A stretch of 64,000 nt of DNA, taken from contig NZ_SZYH01000001.1 of assembly GCF_005298175.1 (NCBI RefSeq), positions 3,472,001 to 3,536,000 of the forward strand. The letters run 5' to 3'. Source of the stretch: Marinobacter panjinensis (GTDB lineage: Bacteria > Pseudomonadota > Gammaproteobacteria > Pseudomonadales > Oleiphilaceae). A program made the translations under genes and the position numbers. This document shows positions 56,019-64,000 of this stretch, piece after piece. Within the stretch, counting starts at the first letter, position 1; the number at the start of each line of letters is the position of its first letter. The notes under the pieces were generated by a model. That model was given only the letters and a program-made list of their open reading frames with translations. It did no database searches and was not told where the DNA came from.

Positions 56019-56048
56019 AAAAGGCGGGCCCGTTTTCACGAACCCGCC
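56019..56048 (-). terminator. Terminator of the CrcZ-like RNA
   Basis: On the minus strand GGCGGGTTCGT, loop GAAA and ACGGGCCCGCC form an 11-bp stem with two G-U pairs and a GNRA loop, followed by TTTTGATTAT. It ends 142 bases before pcnB. Confidence 0.88.
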
Positions 56049-56400
56049 CTGAAAGCGTTGACGATCTGCATTGTTTTTGTTTTTACCGGGATTTTTCTTC
56101 GTTTTTCTACCCCACTGTCAATCCCCAAGTTCAGGGACATCAGTAGTACAAACGGAAAGCTTTGAATACACAGAGCAGTCAGAGACACCGGGCAGGTTAT
56201 AAGGTAAATGCAGTGCCGTCTCAGAGACGATTCTTCTCCACATCTACAACCCGCACGTGCCGTGGGACCACTAAAAAGCAAAGTACCCAAAACACTCAGT
56301 TCGCTCACGTTCTGTTTTTGTTTTTGTTACCGAACGTCTTCTACAGCTTTTTGTTCTTGTTGTTGGCGCTGCGTTGTCACTGTTGTTTTTGTTGTTGTGC
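56019..56400 (-). ncRNA. crcZ: CrcZ-like regulatory RNA (Crc/Hfq decoy)
   Basis: No gene fits the 740-base cbrB-pcnB gap. The predicted RNA starts near 56400 with GCACAACAACAAAAACAACA, very like the 5' end of Pseudomonas CrcZ as I recall it. Five A-rich AAnAAnAA-type motifs lie on the minus strand at about 56381-56398, 56348-56364, 56310-56328, 56092-56108 and 56071-56084. A sigma-54 promoter precedes it and a strong terminator ends it, giving about 380 nt, close to Pseudomonas CrcZ (about 400 nt). CrcZ titrates Hfq/Crc from catabolic mRNAs when CbrAB is active. Confidence 0.88.
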
Positions 56401-56411
56401 GCCCTATAGAG

Positions 56412-56427
56412 TGCAGTCCGTGTGCCA
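56412..56427 (-). promoter_or_regulatory. Sigma-54 (-24/-12) promoter of the CrcZ-like RNA
   Basis: TGGCACACGGACTGCA on the minus strand has the invariant GG and GC exactly ten bases apart and a perfect TGGCAC -24 box. The predicted start is about 12 bases past the GC, at the GCACAACAACAA 5' end. Confidence 0.85.
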
Positions 56428-56501
56428 GTTTTTGAAAACTGTTTATTAACAGCGAGTTAGTATTTTGCAATCTTTCAAGAGGGGTACGTATAAGTCCGAA
56501 G

Positions 56502-56592
56502 TGTTACTGAACGCTCGTTTTTTAGATCGCGGGTGTTACCGTGAGGAACACGGGGTAACAATTGAGCGCCAGTTCACACTTTTCCGGTAACA
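56502..56592 (-). promoter_or_regulatory. Probable CbrB enhancer: four symmetric TGTTAC half-sites
   Basis: TGTTAC at 56502-56507 and 56534-56539, and GTAACA at 56555-56560 and 56587-56592. The inner pair and the outer pair are both centred on 56547, and like-oriented half-sites are 32 bases apart (about three helical turns). The array lies about 100-190 bases upstream of the sigma-54 start, the normal enhancer distance, next to the cbrB stop. Confidence 0.75.
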
Positions 56593-56616
56593 CATGACAG
56601 TTTCGACGCTCTCCGG

Positions 56617-58023
56617 TCAATTGCCTGAGCTCTTTTTGCGGGGAATGCCAAGGCGCTGCCGCCGTTCCCACAAGGACTTTCGGCTGATGCCGAGCTTTTG
56701 TGCCAGTTCGGTTTCACTCATGCGGTCCTGATTTTCCAGCACAAAGTGCTGGAAATAGTCCTCAAGCGACAGGTCACTGGTTGATTCGGCCTCCCGCGAG
56801 AGGGTTTGTTCATTGTTACCGTCCACCAGGGATTCCGGGATGTTTACATCACCACCTTCGCCATCCAGGTCCAGCAGCGAAGGGGTGATCAGGTCGTTGT
56901 CGCAGAGGATGGTGGCACGCTCGATGGCATTCTCCAGCTCCCTGACATTTCCGGGCCAGCGATGCCTTTCCAGTGCCCGCATGGCCTCTGGCGTCAGGTT
57001 CAGGTCGGGTTTTCCCATTTTCTCGCCCTGACGTTTCAGGAAGCGCTGGGCAAGGCCGAGGATGTCTGCCTGGCGTTCCCGCAGGGGCGGAATGCGAACC
57101 TGCATGACGTTCAGCCGATAAAACAGGTCCTCCCGGAATTCTCCGGTGCGGGTCATGGCCTTGAGATTACGGTGGGTGGCGGCAATCATGCGTACATCTA
57201 CCTGGCGGCTCTGGGTGGAACCTACCTTGCGTATCTCGCCTTCCTGAAGCACCCGCAGCAGACGGGCCTGGGCTTCAGCGGGCAACTCGCCGATTTCATC
57301 GAGGAACAGGCTGCCGCCGTCTGCGGCTTCGATCAGACCGGTGCGGGCAGAAACAGCACCGGTGAACGACCCTTTTTCATGGCCGAACAACTCTGACTCG
57401 ATAAGGCTTTCCGGGATAGCGGCGCAATTCACGGAAATCAGTGGGTTGGATGCGCGGGGGCTCATCAGGTGCAGTGCCCTGGCCGCGAGTTCTTTGCCAG
57501 TGCCTGACTCGCCCTGAATCAGCACGGTGGTTTCAGTGGGTGCCACCTTGCGGATCAGGGTGAAAACCCTCTGCATGGCATCGCAATGGCCGAACATGAT
57601 GCTTGCCGGGTCGCTGTCAGGATCACTGGCGGTGCCGCGGCCGGGTTTTTCATCAACAGTGCTGGCGGCTTGTGGCTGCCTGGCAAGAATGCTTTCCACC
57701 GCTTCCAGCATCTCGTCGTGGTCGAACGGTTTGGCGATGTATTCCACGGCCCCCATTTTCATGGAGTCCACGGCGGAGCGCAGGCTGGCATAGCTGGTCA
57801 TGATCAGTACCGGAGTGTCCGGCGCGCGCCTGATAAGTTCGGTCCCCGGGGCGCCGGGCAGGCGCAGGTCGGAAATGATCAGATCAAACTGGGCGGGGTC
57901 GTGGTTGTCTTCCGCTTCTTCTACCGATCCCGCGTCTGCGACCTCGTAGCCTGCGTGTGTGAGCAGCTTGCGAACCGCCGAACGGATAATCTCTTCATCT
58001 TCTACGATAAGAATACGAGACAT
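56617..58023 (-). CDS. cbrB: Sigma-54-dependent response regulator CbrB
   Basis: 468 residues. The receiver domain has the phospho-acceptor Asp52 (LIISDLRLPG) and Lys98 (EYIAKPF). The AAA+ domain has Walker A GESGTGKE (171-178) and the sigma-54 contact loop GSFTGA (218-223), where the usual second residue is Ala. The C-terminal Fis-type helix-turn-helix is ELAQKLGISRKSLWERRQRL. Together with CbrA it controls carbon/nitrogen balance by driving CrcZ. It follows cbrA by 7 bases. Confidence 0.94.
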   Translation of the reverse strand: MSRILIVEDEEIIRSAVRKLLTHAGYEVADAGSVEEAEDNHDPAQFDLIISDLRLPGAPGTELIRRAPDTPVLIMTSYASLRSAVDSMKMGAVEYIAKPFDHDEMLEAVESILARQPQAASTVDEKPGRGTASDPDSDPASIMFGHCDAMQRVFTLIRKVAPTETTVLIQGESGTGKELAARALHLMSPRASNPLISVNCAAIPESLIESELFGHEKGSFTGAVSARTGLIEAADGGSLFLDEIGELPAEAQARLLRVLQEGEIRKVGSTQSRQVDVRMIAATHRNLKAMTRTGEFREDLFYRLNVMQVRIPPLRERQADILGLAQRFLKRQGEKMGKPDLNLTPEAMRALERHRWPGNVRELENAIERATILCDNDLITPSLLDLDGEGGDVNIPESLVDGNNEQTLSREAESTSDLSLEDYFQHFVLENQDRMSETELAQKLGISRKSLWERRQRLGIPRKKSSGN

Positions 58024-58030
58024 AACTGTT

Positions 58031-60991
58031 TTACGACCCCTGGTTCTGGCTGATGGTGTTTCCGGCGTCCGGTTCGTAGGCGGGTAACCTCATGCGCACA
58101 CGGGTTCCCCTGCCCAGGTCAGTATTTACCGGACTGTCCACCTGGATGTTGCCGTAGTGTTCTTCAATGATGCTGTACACCAGTGATAACCCAAGGCCGG
58201 TGCCCTTGTTGGGTGCCTTGGTGGTGTAAAAAGGCTCGAAGATATGGTCCAGCTGTTCTGTCGGAATGCCAGACCCTTCATCGGTGACTTCGATAATAGC
58301 GGAGTAGCCGTCGAGGTTTCCACTTATGCGGACCGTTCCACCGACCGGTGAGGCGTCACGGGCATTGGCCAGCAGGTTGATAAAGACCTGAACAAGTCTC
58401 TGCTCGTCGCCAAGAATCAACAGGTTTTCGGGGCAGTCGTTCACATAGTGAACTCCCATGCTCTTGTCGCTGAGTGAGAGCAGGTTGATGGATTCGTCCA
58501 CACAGCGGCGAATGGCCACCGGCTCATAGCGGTTGGCATGGGCATGGTTGCCGGTGCGGGCAAAATTCATCAGCGACTGGAGAATGGTGGAAATGCGCCG
58601 GGTCTGTTGCTGAATCTGGTCGGCGGTGGAAAGGATGTCGGGGTCATCCGTTTCCAGCTTCAGGTTCTGGGCCAGTGACGAGATGCCAGTGACCGGGTTG
58701 CCGATCTCGTGGGCGACACCTGCCGCCAACCGGCCCACGGACGCCAGCCGTTCGCTGTGCATTAACTCGTCTTCCAGCAGGCGGGTTTCGGTCTGGTCTT
58801 CCACCAGGATGATGCTGCCGCCCTCAGTGTGGTCAGGGCCACTCAATGCGGCCTTGTGAAGGTTCAGCCAGTGGGGCCGGCCTTTCAGGTCCAGCCTGTG
58901 TTTGTATCGATGCAGGTCCTCGCCACTGTTGAAGTCGTCCAGCAGCAGGTGCCAGTGCTCCGGCAATGCCATCAGGCGCGCACCCACGACGTCGTCAGCG
59001 GTAATGCCGGTGAGGGATTCCATGGCGTTGTTCCACATCAGGATTTCACCGTCTTCACCCACGGAACAGGCAGGGATAGGCAGGTTTTGAAGGGTTTGCC
59101 GGTAATGCCTGCGCAGGTTGTCCAGTTCGCCCGCCAGCCCCGTCAGGCGGTTCTGGTAGTCGCCGAGTGCCCGCTCCACGTAACGGATATCCTGGGCCGT
59201 GCCGCCACTCGCCATGGGTTTGTAACCAAGGTGCCGCTTGACCAGATCCCTTGCAACAGCAGGGCCCAGCAGGCCCGAAAGGTTCACCTCTACCCGGTCG
59301 CGAAGGCGCCTGAGCTGGTAGGGGCGATACTCGACATTGGGCAGCTTGAGCTGGGTCAGTGCCCGTTCCACTTCTCGCCCGGCAACGCCTAGTCCCAGGG
59401 GAACCGCCAGTTGCCGCACGAAATCGTCCGAGGATGTGGCCAGCAGCTCCCGGCGTTGGGGGCGGGAAAGTGCCCCGAGTGAGCAGGCTTCTGCAGCACC
59501 GGCTTCCTCAGCGGTGCTGGTGCTCAACACCGAGATCAGAGTAAACACGACAACGTTTACCGTCAGGCTGACAAACGTGAATATATGCCAGTTGCTGTAA
59601 TCCGGAACCAGTGGTGCGCCAAGAAATTCCAGCAGGTTGGCCGTGTGGGAAAACGGCAGCACCAGGGTGACAACCCAGATAAACAGGCCGCACACCAGGC
59701 CGGCGATCAGCCCGCGGCGGTTGCCTTCCGGCCAGTAGATGACGCCAAGCGCCCCCGGTAACAGCTGTAGCATGCCCGATAATGAAATAGCGCCCAGAAT
59801 GGACAGGTCCAGGTTCTTGCCCAGGGTTTCGTGAAACAGCAATGCCGCAAAGATGATGGCGGCAATCAGCAGGCGTTTTACCCATCTCAGCCAGTGGTAG
59901 ATATCGCCCTGGTCTTTCGGCGTGCGAAGAGGCAGTACGGCATGGTTCAGCACCATGCCCGCCAGTGCCAGGGTGCTGACAATCATCAGCCCACTGGCGG
60001 CAGACAGCCCTGCAATGTACATCAGCAGTGTCAGTGCCGGGCTACCGAGCGCCTGGGCGATGCCAATGGCGTAGAAGTCAGGGCCGGTGGTGGCAGCCAG
60101 AGCCTGGCCGCCCCAGAGAATCAGTGGCACCGGCAGGCCCAGCAACAACAAGTAAAGCGGGAGGCCCCAGCTTGCCTTGGCCAGTGCCTTGGGCGACGGG
60201 TTCTCGCTGAAGGTCATATGGTACATGTGAGGAAGTACCAGGGCGCCGGCAAAGGACATCAGCATCAATGCCCGCCAGCTGCCGTCATCAATGCTCATGG
60301 TCATCGAGCTGACCGGTGTACTCTGGTCTGCCAGCCAGGTCTCCAGCCCGCCCATGCCGCCAAATACACCAAACAGGATTACGCCGCCCAGGGTCAGCAG
60401 GGAAAACAGTTTGACCAGGGAGTCGAAAGCGATCGCTAGCACCAGGCCCTGGTGGTTTTCCGAACCCTGGCTGCGCCGTGTGCCGAACAGCATGGCGAAC
60501 AACACCACGGTAATGCTGAACAGAATGCTGATCAGCCGGGGTGAGGTGTCTGGTGCCAACAGGCTGGCGGAGGTGGATACCGCCTGAATCTGCATGCTCA
60601 GCAGGGAGAGTATGGCAGCGCCGGAACAGATGGTGACCAGGGTGCCGGCCCACTGGCTGCGATAGCGGTAGGCAAACAGGTCGGCAAGGGACGTAAGCTG
60701 ATAGGCGCGGCCAATCCTCATGACCGGGTTGAGCAGCACCGGTGCCAGCAGGAAGGCGCCGCTGATGCCCAGGTAATAGGCCAGGAAACCGAAGCCGGAT
60801 TCCGCGGCCATGCCCACTGCGGCGTAGACCGCCCAGATGCCGGCATAGACCCCGAGGCTCAGTGTGTAGACCAGGGGGTGCCGGACCCAGCTGCGGGGCA
60901 GCACGCCCTTTTCGGTAATCCATGCGATGCCGAACAGCAGTATCAGATACAGAAGGCTGGCCAGTAACAGGCCCGGAGCGCTAAAACTCAT
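58031..60991 (-). CDS. cbrA: Sensor histidine kinase CbrA with solute-symporter-like domain
   Basis: 986 residues from ATG 60989-60991 (MSFSAPGLLLASLLYLILL). The first ~500 residues form a sodium:solute symporter-type domain with about 13 membrane helices (YQLTSLADLFAYRYRSQ). A PAS domain follows (CSVGEDGEILMWNNAMESL), then HisKA with VAHEIGNPVTGISSLAQNL and an ATPase domain with NLLANARDAS, EVTDEGSGIP and NKGTGLGLSL. The layout and place match Pseudomonas CbrA, whose symporter domain is linked to histidine transport or sensing. Its start overlaps the cbrX stop by 11 bases. Confidence 0.94.
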   Translation of the reverse strand: MSFSAPGLLLASLLYLILLFGIAWITEKGVLPRSWVRHPLVYTLSLGVYAGIWAVYAAVGMAAESGFGFLAYYLGISGAFLLAPVLLNPVMRIGRAYQLTSLADLFAYRYRSQWAGTLVTICSGAAILSLLSMQIQAVSTSASLLAPDTSPRLISILFSITVVLFAMLFGTRRSQGSENHQGLVLAIAFDSLVKLFSLLTLGGVILFGVFGGMGGLETWLADQSTPVSSMTMSIDDGSWRALMLMSFAGALVLPHMYHMTFSENPSPKALAKASWGLPLYLLLLGLPVPLILWGGQALAATTGPDFYAIGIAQALGSPALTLLMYIAGLSAASGLMIVSTLALAGMVLNHAVLPLRTPKDQGDIYHWLRWVKRLLIAAIIFAALLFHETLGKNLDLSILGAISLSGMLQLLPGALGVIYWPEGNRRGLIAGLVCGLFIWVVTLVLPFSHTANLLEFLGAPLVPDYSNWHIFTFVSLTVNVVVFTLISVLSTSTAEEAGAAEACSLGALSRPQRRELLATSSDDFVRQLAVPLGLGVAGREVERALTQLKLPNVEYRPYQLRRLRDRVEVNLSGLLGPAVARDLVKRHLGYKPMASGGTAQDIRYVERALGDYQNRLTGLAGELDNLRRHYRQTLQNLPIPACSVGEDGEILMWNNAMESLTGITADDVVGARLMALPEHWHLLLDDFNSGEDLHRYKHRLDLKGRPHWLNLHKAALSGPDHTEGGSIILVEDQTETRLLEDELMHSERLASVGRLAAGVAHEIGNPVTGISSLAQNLKLETDDPDILSTADQIQQQTRRISTILQSLMNFARTGNHAHANRYEPVAIRRCVDESINLLSLSDKSMGVHYVNDCPENLLILGDEQRLVQVFINLLANARDASPVGGTVRISGNLDGYSAIIEVTDEGSGIPTEQLDHIFEPFYTTKAPNKGTGLGLSLVYSIIEEHYGNIQVDSPVNTDLGRGTRVRMRLPAYEPDAGNTISQNQGS

Positions 60992-61157
60992 TTGGATCCC
61001 GGCGCCATTCCAGCCAGAAGCCAATGGCAATCAGGCCAGCCCAGATGACATATGGGCTGTACCAGGCATTCTCTGGTGATGCCCACCAGTCAAGAATGTT
61101 GGGCGAGAATATGTAGATGGCCAGAACCAGAAGGAAGACCAGACGGTAGATATACAT
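60981..61157 (-). CDS. cbrX: CbrX-like small membrane protein
   Basis: 58 residues from ATG 61155-61157 (MYIYRLVFLLVLAIYIFSPN); an ATG six codons upstream (61175) is possible. Two hydrophobic helices are seen (about 5-20 and 36-50), and the end is charged (WRRDPNEF). A small two-helix protein precedes and overlaps cbrA in Pseudomonas (cbrX), and the 11-base overlap here matches it. Function is unproven. Confidence 0.8.
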   Translation of the reverse strand: MYIYRLVFLLVLAIYIFSPNILDWWASPENAWYSPYVIWAGLIAIGFWLEWRRDPNEF

Positions 61158-61207
61158 CAGGCATGATATCCGCACTGTCGTTTGTGAGAAGCTTTATAAC
61201 ATGTCGT

Positions 61208-62080
61208 TCACCGGACTGTCAGGTGAATCCGCTCCGGAGCCCAGTTGGCTGCAGCCCGGTCGAGCAGGGTATCGATGTCTGCTGCTCCCGACAACGAACT
61301 GAGGTCCTGGCCCAGGGCAGCAAGGGCCTGTTCAAGGTTTTGTTTCGCTATCCTGTCATTCAGTGCCGGTGCGTGGTTCTGTTTGCTGAGCTTCTGCCCC
61401 TCGGCATTGAGGATGACCGGAATGTGCATCCAGTGGGGTGGGCGAGCGCCCAGGGCATGGTAAATCTGCTGTTGCTGAGCCGTCATATCCAGCAAATCGG
61501 ACCCTCTGACCACATGGGTGATGCCCTGGTCAATATCGTCGGCAACCACGGCCAGTTGGTAGGCATAAAATCCTTCCTTGCGGAGGATAACCGGGTCATC
61601 CAGTTCGGCTTGTACCTGTTGAGTCTGTGGGCCAAGCAATTGATCGTGCCACTCGCTGTGTTCGTCGTGAAGCGCAAAGCGCACAGCAAAGGGACGTTCG
61701 CCAGGGTCGGCATGGCCTTCACGGCAGCGCTCCGGGTGCCGGCCGCCATGCTCCCTGAGTTGCTTGCGGGAGCAGGCGCAGCGGTAGGCCAGCCTCTGTG
61801 CCAGCAGCTGGTCGACCAGTTTTTGGTAGTGAGGATGGCGTTCAGACTGAAAACGTACTGGCTCATCGGAATGCAGGCCGTGGGCCTCCAGGCTCGCCAG
61901 GATCTGCTGTGTGGCTTCCGGGGATTCCCGCAGGGGGTCGAGGTCCTCAATCCTGACCAGCCAGGTGCCACCACGACTGCGGGCTTCCAGGAAACTGGCC
62001 ACGGCGGTAACCAGCGAGCCAAAATGAAGTGGGCCGGTAGGAGAGGGCGCAAAGCGGCCCCGGTAACGGGATTCAGTCAT
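61208..62080 (-). CDS. gluQ: Glutamyl-Q tRNA(Asp) synthetase
   Basis: 290 residues, a truncated GluRS-like catalytic domain without the anticodon-binding part. RGRFAPSPTGPLHFGSLVTA holds the HIGH-type motif, RIEDLDPLRESPEATQ the substrate residues and EGQKLSKQNHAPAL the KMSKS-like loop. The zinc site CACSRKQL...GRHPERC is present. It glutamylates queuosine in tRNA-Asp. Located between dksA and cbrX, as in Pseudomonas. Confidence 0.95.
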   Translation of the reverse strand: MTESRYRGRFAPSPTGPLHFGSLVTAVASFLEARSRGGTWLVRIEDLDPLRESPEATQQILASLEAHGLHSDEPVRFQSERHPHYQKLVDQLLAQRLAYRCACSRKQLREHGGRHPERCREGHADPGERPFAVRFALHDEHSEWHDQLLGPQTQQVQAELDDPVILRKEGFYAYQLAVVADDIDQGITHVVRGSDLLDMTAQQQQIYHALGARPPHWMHIPVILNAEGQKLSKQNHAPALNDRIAKQNLEQALAALGQDLSSLSGAADIDTLLDRAAANWAPERIHLTVR

Positions 62081-62092
62081 GATAGGTGATGA

Positions 62093-62114
62093 CTGGCCCC
62101 GGTTCGGGGGCCAG
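62093..62114 (-). terminator. Hairpin between dksA and gluQ
   Basis: CTGGCCCC / GGGGCCAG (62093-62100, 62107-62114), 8-bp stem, 6-base loop, no T-run. It lies 19 bases past the dksA stop and may attenuate or stabilise. Confidence 0.4.
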
Positions 62115-62133
62115 CGTACTCAGGACACGGGCA

Positions 62134-62574
62134 TTAAATGCCAGTCTGGCGCTCGCGGATTTCGGCCAGGGTCTTGCAGTCGATGCACAGTGTCGCCGTG
62201 GGACGTGCCTCAAGGCGACGGATACCGATTTCAACCCCACACTGGTCGCAGAAGCCGTAGTCGTCCTTGTCGATGCGATCGATGGTCTGGTCAATCTTCT
62301 TGATCAGTTTGCGTTCGCGATCACGGGTGCGCAGCTCCAGGCTGAATTCCTCTTCCTGGGTTGCGCGGTCGCTGGGATCCGCGTAATTTGCGGCGTCTTC
62401 CTGCATATGGTGCATTGTGCGATCCACTTCTTCCATCAGCTCCTGCTTCCATTGCAGAAGCAGTTGCTTGAAGTGCTCGAGCATGTCAGCACTCATGTAC
62501 TCTTCACCCTTTTTAGTTTCATAGGGGGTGAAGTTGGTAATACGTTCGCGTGGTTGTGCTGCAGTATTTGCCAT
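62134..62574 (-). CDS. dksA: RNA polymerase-binding transcription factor DksA
   Basis: 146 residues. The coiled-coil tip carries the acidic pair in EDAANYADPSDRATQEEE. The four-cysteine zinc finger is FCDQCGVEIG...LCIDCKTLAE. It acts with ppGpp in the stringent response; spoT and rpoZ are in the same window. First in the run dksA-gluQ-cbrX-cbrA-cbrB. Confidence 0.97.
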   Translation of the reverse strand: MANTAAQPRERITNFTPYETKKGEEYMSADMLEHFKQLLLQWKQELMEEVDRTMHHMQEDAANYADPSDRATQEEEFSLELRTRDRERKLIKKIDQTIDRIDKDDYGFCDQCGVEIGIRRLEARPTATLCIDCKTLAEIRERQTGI

Positions 62575-62693
62575 TGAATACGGCCTCTTATAATCCTGAA
62601 AAGCACTCGCCCTGAAACGGGAATTTGCGGAAAATAGCAGATTAGTCTCAGGGGCGCCAGCCTTGTAACAACAACTTTAGCATGGAGTCATCA

Positions 62694-63422
62694 ATGAAGT
62701 TACCCGCTCCGCTGGTCGAAGGCAGGCTAATTCGCCGCTATAAACGTTTCCTTGCCGACGTATTGTTGCCGGATGGCAATGAAGTAATCGCTCACTGCCC
62801 CAACACCGGCTCCATGCTGGGTTGTCAGCCGGCGGATGCGCGGGTCTGGCTGAGCACCAGTGACAACCCGAAGCGCAAGCTGAAGTACACCTGGGAGCTG
62901 GTTGAAACCGCACCGGATCAGGTGGCCTGTATCAATACCGCACGGCCCAATAACCAGGCCCGGGAAGCGATCGAGCAGGGCACGGTGCCGGAATTGTCGG
63001 GCTACGGGCATTGCAAGGCAGAAGTACGTTACGGTGCCGAGAAAAGCCGGATTGATCTACACCTGTCCGGCCACCCAAGCCTTGCCGACGCCTGGGTAGA
63101 GGTGAAGAACGTGACCCTGTGCGAGGAAGGCCGGGGTTATTTTCCGGATGCGGTAACGACGCGGGGTCAGAAACATTTACGGGAACTGATGACTCAGGCC
63201 CGCGCCGGAGAAAGGGCGGTGCTGTTTTTTGTGGTCAACCATACCGGTATAAGCAGCGTACGGCCTGCGGATCATATCGACCGGGCCTACGGTGAGCTGT
63301 TGCGTGAAGCAGATGTCGCCGGCGTTGAACTGTTGGCTTACAGGGCGGCGTTGTCGGGTCCGGAGGGGCCGGACGGGGACGTATCGCTGGTCGAATCAGT
63401 GCCGGTCATACTGGAAGCCTGA
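62694..63422 (+). CDS. sfsA: SfsA family nuclease / sugar fermentation stimulation protein
   Basis: 242 residues from ATG 62694 ([20 protein letters not shown]), with GGAG 6 bases upstream. [40 protein letters not shown] and [10 protein letters not shown] are family signatures. The C-terminal Glu-Val-Lys segment fits the nuclease-like active site reported for SfsA. Divergent from dksA and overlapping the convergent Rieske gene by 17 bases. Confidence 0.93.
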   Translation: MKLPAPLVEGRLIRRYKRFLADVLLPDGNEVIAHCPNTGSMLGCQPADARVWLSTSDNPKRKLKYTWELVETAPDQVACINTARPNNQAREAIEQGTVPELSGYGHCKAEVRYGAEKSRIDLHLSGHPSLADAWVEVKNVTLCEEGRGYFPDAVTTRGQKHLRELMTQARAGERAVLFFVVNHTGISSVRPADHIDRAYGELLREADVAGVELLAYRAALSGPEGPDGDVSLVESVPVILEA

Positions 63423-63765
63423 CCAGAACTGCGCCGTTGTCTTCCGTTACCTCCAGTGAGGTCAGGGTATCGCCCTGGCAGGGACCGGCAATGCACTGGC
63501 CATTCTCGGGAATGAACAGTGCTGCGTGATTGGCGCACTGGATAAAGCAATTGTCCGGGTCCATGAACCGGCCGGGCATCCAGTTCAGCTCGATCCCCAG
63601 GTGAGGGCAGCGGTTCAGGTAGGCGTAGAGCCGGCCTTCCCGTTCGAAGACAAAGCCGGTTTGTTCATCCCGCCCGCCGGTGCCATCACTCAGGGAAAAT
63701 TCTACGAACTGACCTCCGGCAAGGTCACCGCGTTGACAGACTGTCTGCCGGTGGTTCGTGTTCAT
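63406..63765 (-). CDS. Small Rieske [2Fe-2S] protein
   Basis: 119 residues. The cluster motifs are [10 protein letters not shown] and [20 protein letters not shown], i.e. Cys-x-His and Cys-x2-His of a Rieske ferredoxin. There is no membrane anchor, so it is a soluble electron carrier; partner unknown. Its ATG overlaps the stop of the upstream ATPase gene (ATGA at 63762-63765), suggesting co-translation. Proteins of this type often sit next to sfsA in relatives (recalled, not checked). Confidence 0.88.
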   Translation of the reverse strand: MNTNHRQTVCQRGDLAGGQFVEFSLSDGTGGRDEQTGFVFEREGRLYAYLNRCPHLGIELNWMPGRFMDPDNCFIQCANHAALFIPENGQCIAGPCQGDTLTSLEVTEDNGAVLVRLPV

Positions 63766-64000
63766 GCGCCGGGCAGGCCGAAATGCTGGCGGATTCGGTC
63801 TGCAACGGCTTCGGCCACGTGTTCCTGGTCAGTGTGCAGGTGGATGGTGTGAGTCTTTTCTTCGGTGGTCAGTGGCTCAAACCAGGTTTCCTGCACCTCA
63901 AGAAGTTCCTCGGTGGCCTCGGACGCGTCGCCGGCGCGGTTGCGGATCCATTCCCGGCGGCTTTCCAGTGGCGCCTCACAGTGAATCAGCGCGAATGGCA
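63762..64000 (-). CDS. C-terminal part of an AAA/kinase-type ATP-binding protein (5' end outside)
   Basis: Only about 79 codons of the 3' end are in the window, ending at 63762-63764. The readable part (FALIHCEAPLESRREWIRNR, then ASEATEELLEVQETWFEPL) looks like the C-terminus of an AAA-type zeta-toxin-like kinase, as found fused to aminoglycoside phosphotransferase-like domains. The N-terminal part is needed to confirm. Coupled to the Rieske gene by a four-base overlap. Confidence 0.6.
   Translation of the reverse strand, partial: PFALIHCEAPLESRREWIRNRAGDASEATEELLEVQETWFEPLTTEEKTHTIHLHTDQEHVAEAVADRIRQHFGLPGA

Noticed and set aside
56036..56308. Short minus-strand frame (90 codons) inside the CrcZ-like RNA
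   Set aside because: No ribosome site or family match; it crosses the terminator stem. RNA features explain the region better.
62682..62693. Upstream ATG for sfsA (62682)
   Set aside because: This ATG overlaps the GGAG that serves the ATG at 62694; the shorter form has the family N-terminus.

Overview
The window is a chromosomal stretch of a gammaproteobacterium, most likely a Marinobacter or a close relative (inference). The grounds are moderately high GC, Pseudomonas-like gene order in several blocks (metW-metX / yggT-proC-yggS / pilT-pilU; pyrE-crc-rph; spoT-ridA; oxyR-recG; rpsU-dnaG-rpoD; dksA-gluQ-cbrX-cbrA-cbrB-pcnB-folK-panB-panC-pgi) and outer-membrane FadL-type barrels typical of hydrocarbon-using marine bacteria. 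Almost all of it is core genome. No phage, transposase or CRISPR array is visible.

Layout. 0-9.3 kb: methionine biosynthesis (metX, metW, a DUF4426 gene cut by the window edge), a dynamin-like GTPase, yggT-proC-yggS and, divergently, the twitching motors pilT and pilU. 9.3-18.9 kb: a FadL-type porin, polA, small envelope or hypothetical genes, a phasin-like protein with a histone-like tail, pyrE, a Crc-type degenerate exonuclease and rph. 19-24 kb: yicC, a module of two solute-binding proteins plus a diguanylate cyclase, gmk and rpoZ. 24-32.3 kb: spoT (behind a promoter-terminator leader), ridA, an SDR protein, oxyR, recG and a YbaK-HDOD protein. 32.6-41 kb: DUF2489, a molybdopterin oxidoreductase, then a large surface lipoprotein with Ig-like (Big_5) domains paired with a second FadL-like barrel, and a TIGR02647 protein. 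41-43.4 kb: a GST, csaA, a PEP-CTERM protein and a tRNA with anticodon CAT. 43.5-50.5 kb: the macromolecular synthesis operon rpsU-dnaG-rpoD, tsaD, plsY, folB and a FolK-like paralogue. 50.5-62.6 kb: pgi, panC, panB, folK, pcnB, a CrcZ-like RNA, cbrB, cbrA, cbrX, gluQ and dksA. 62.7-64 kb: sfsA, a Rieske protein and a truncated ATPase.

The most interesting system is a complete carbon catabolite control circuit. CbrX-CbrA-CbrB is followed by an unannotated RNA of about 380 nt (56019-56400, minus strand). That RNA has a -24/-12 sigma-54 promoter, a nested symmetric array of four TGTTAC half-sites as a probable CbrB enhancer, five A-rich Crc/Hfq decoy motifs and a strong intrinsic terminator. 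It sits exactly where CrcZ sits in Pseudomonas. Its presumed partner Crc lies near 17 kb in the same window, and the 9.4 kb FadL-type gene carries an A-rich motif just after its start codon, so it may be a target.

Other points are two copies of a long palindromic element whose core is conserved while its arms are unrelated, a promoter-terminator pair between rpoZ and spoT, and a GC shift within the giant lipoprotein gene. Coordinates and translations were read from the sequence. Family names rest on recognised motifs, not on database searches.
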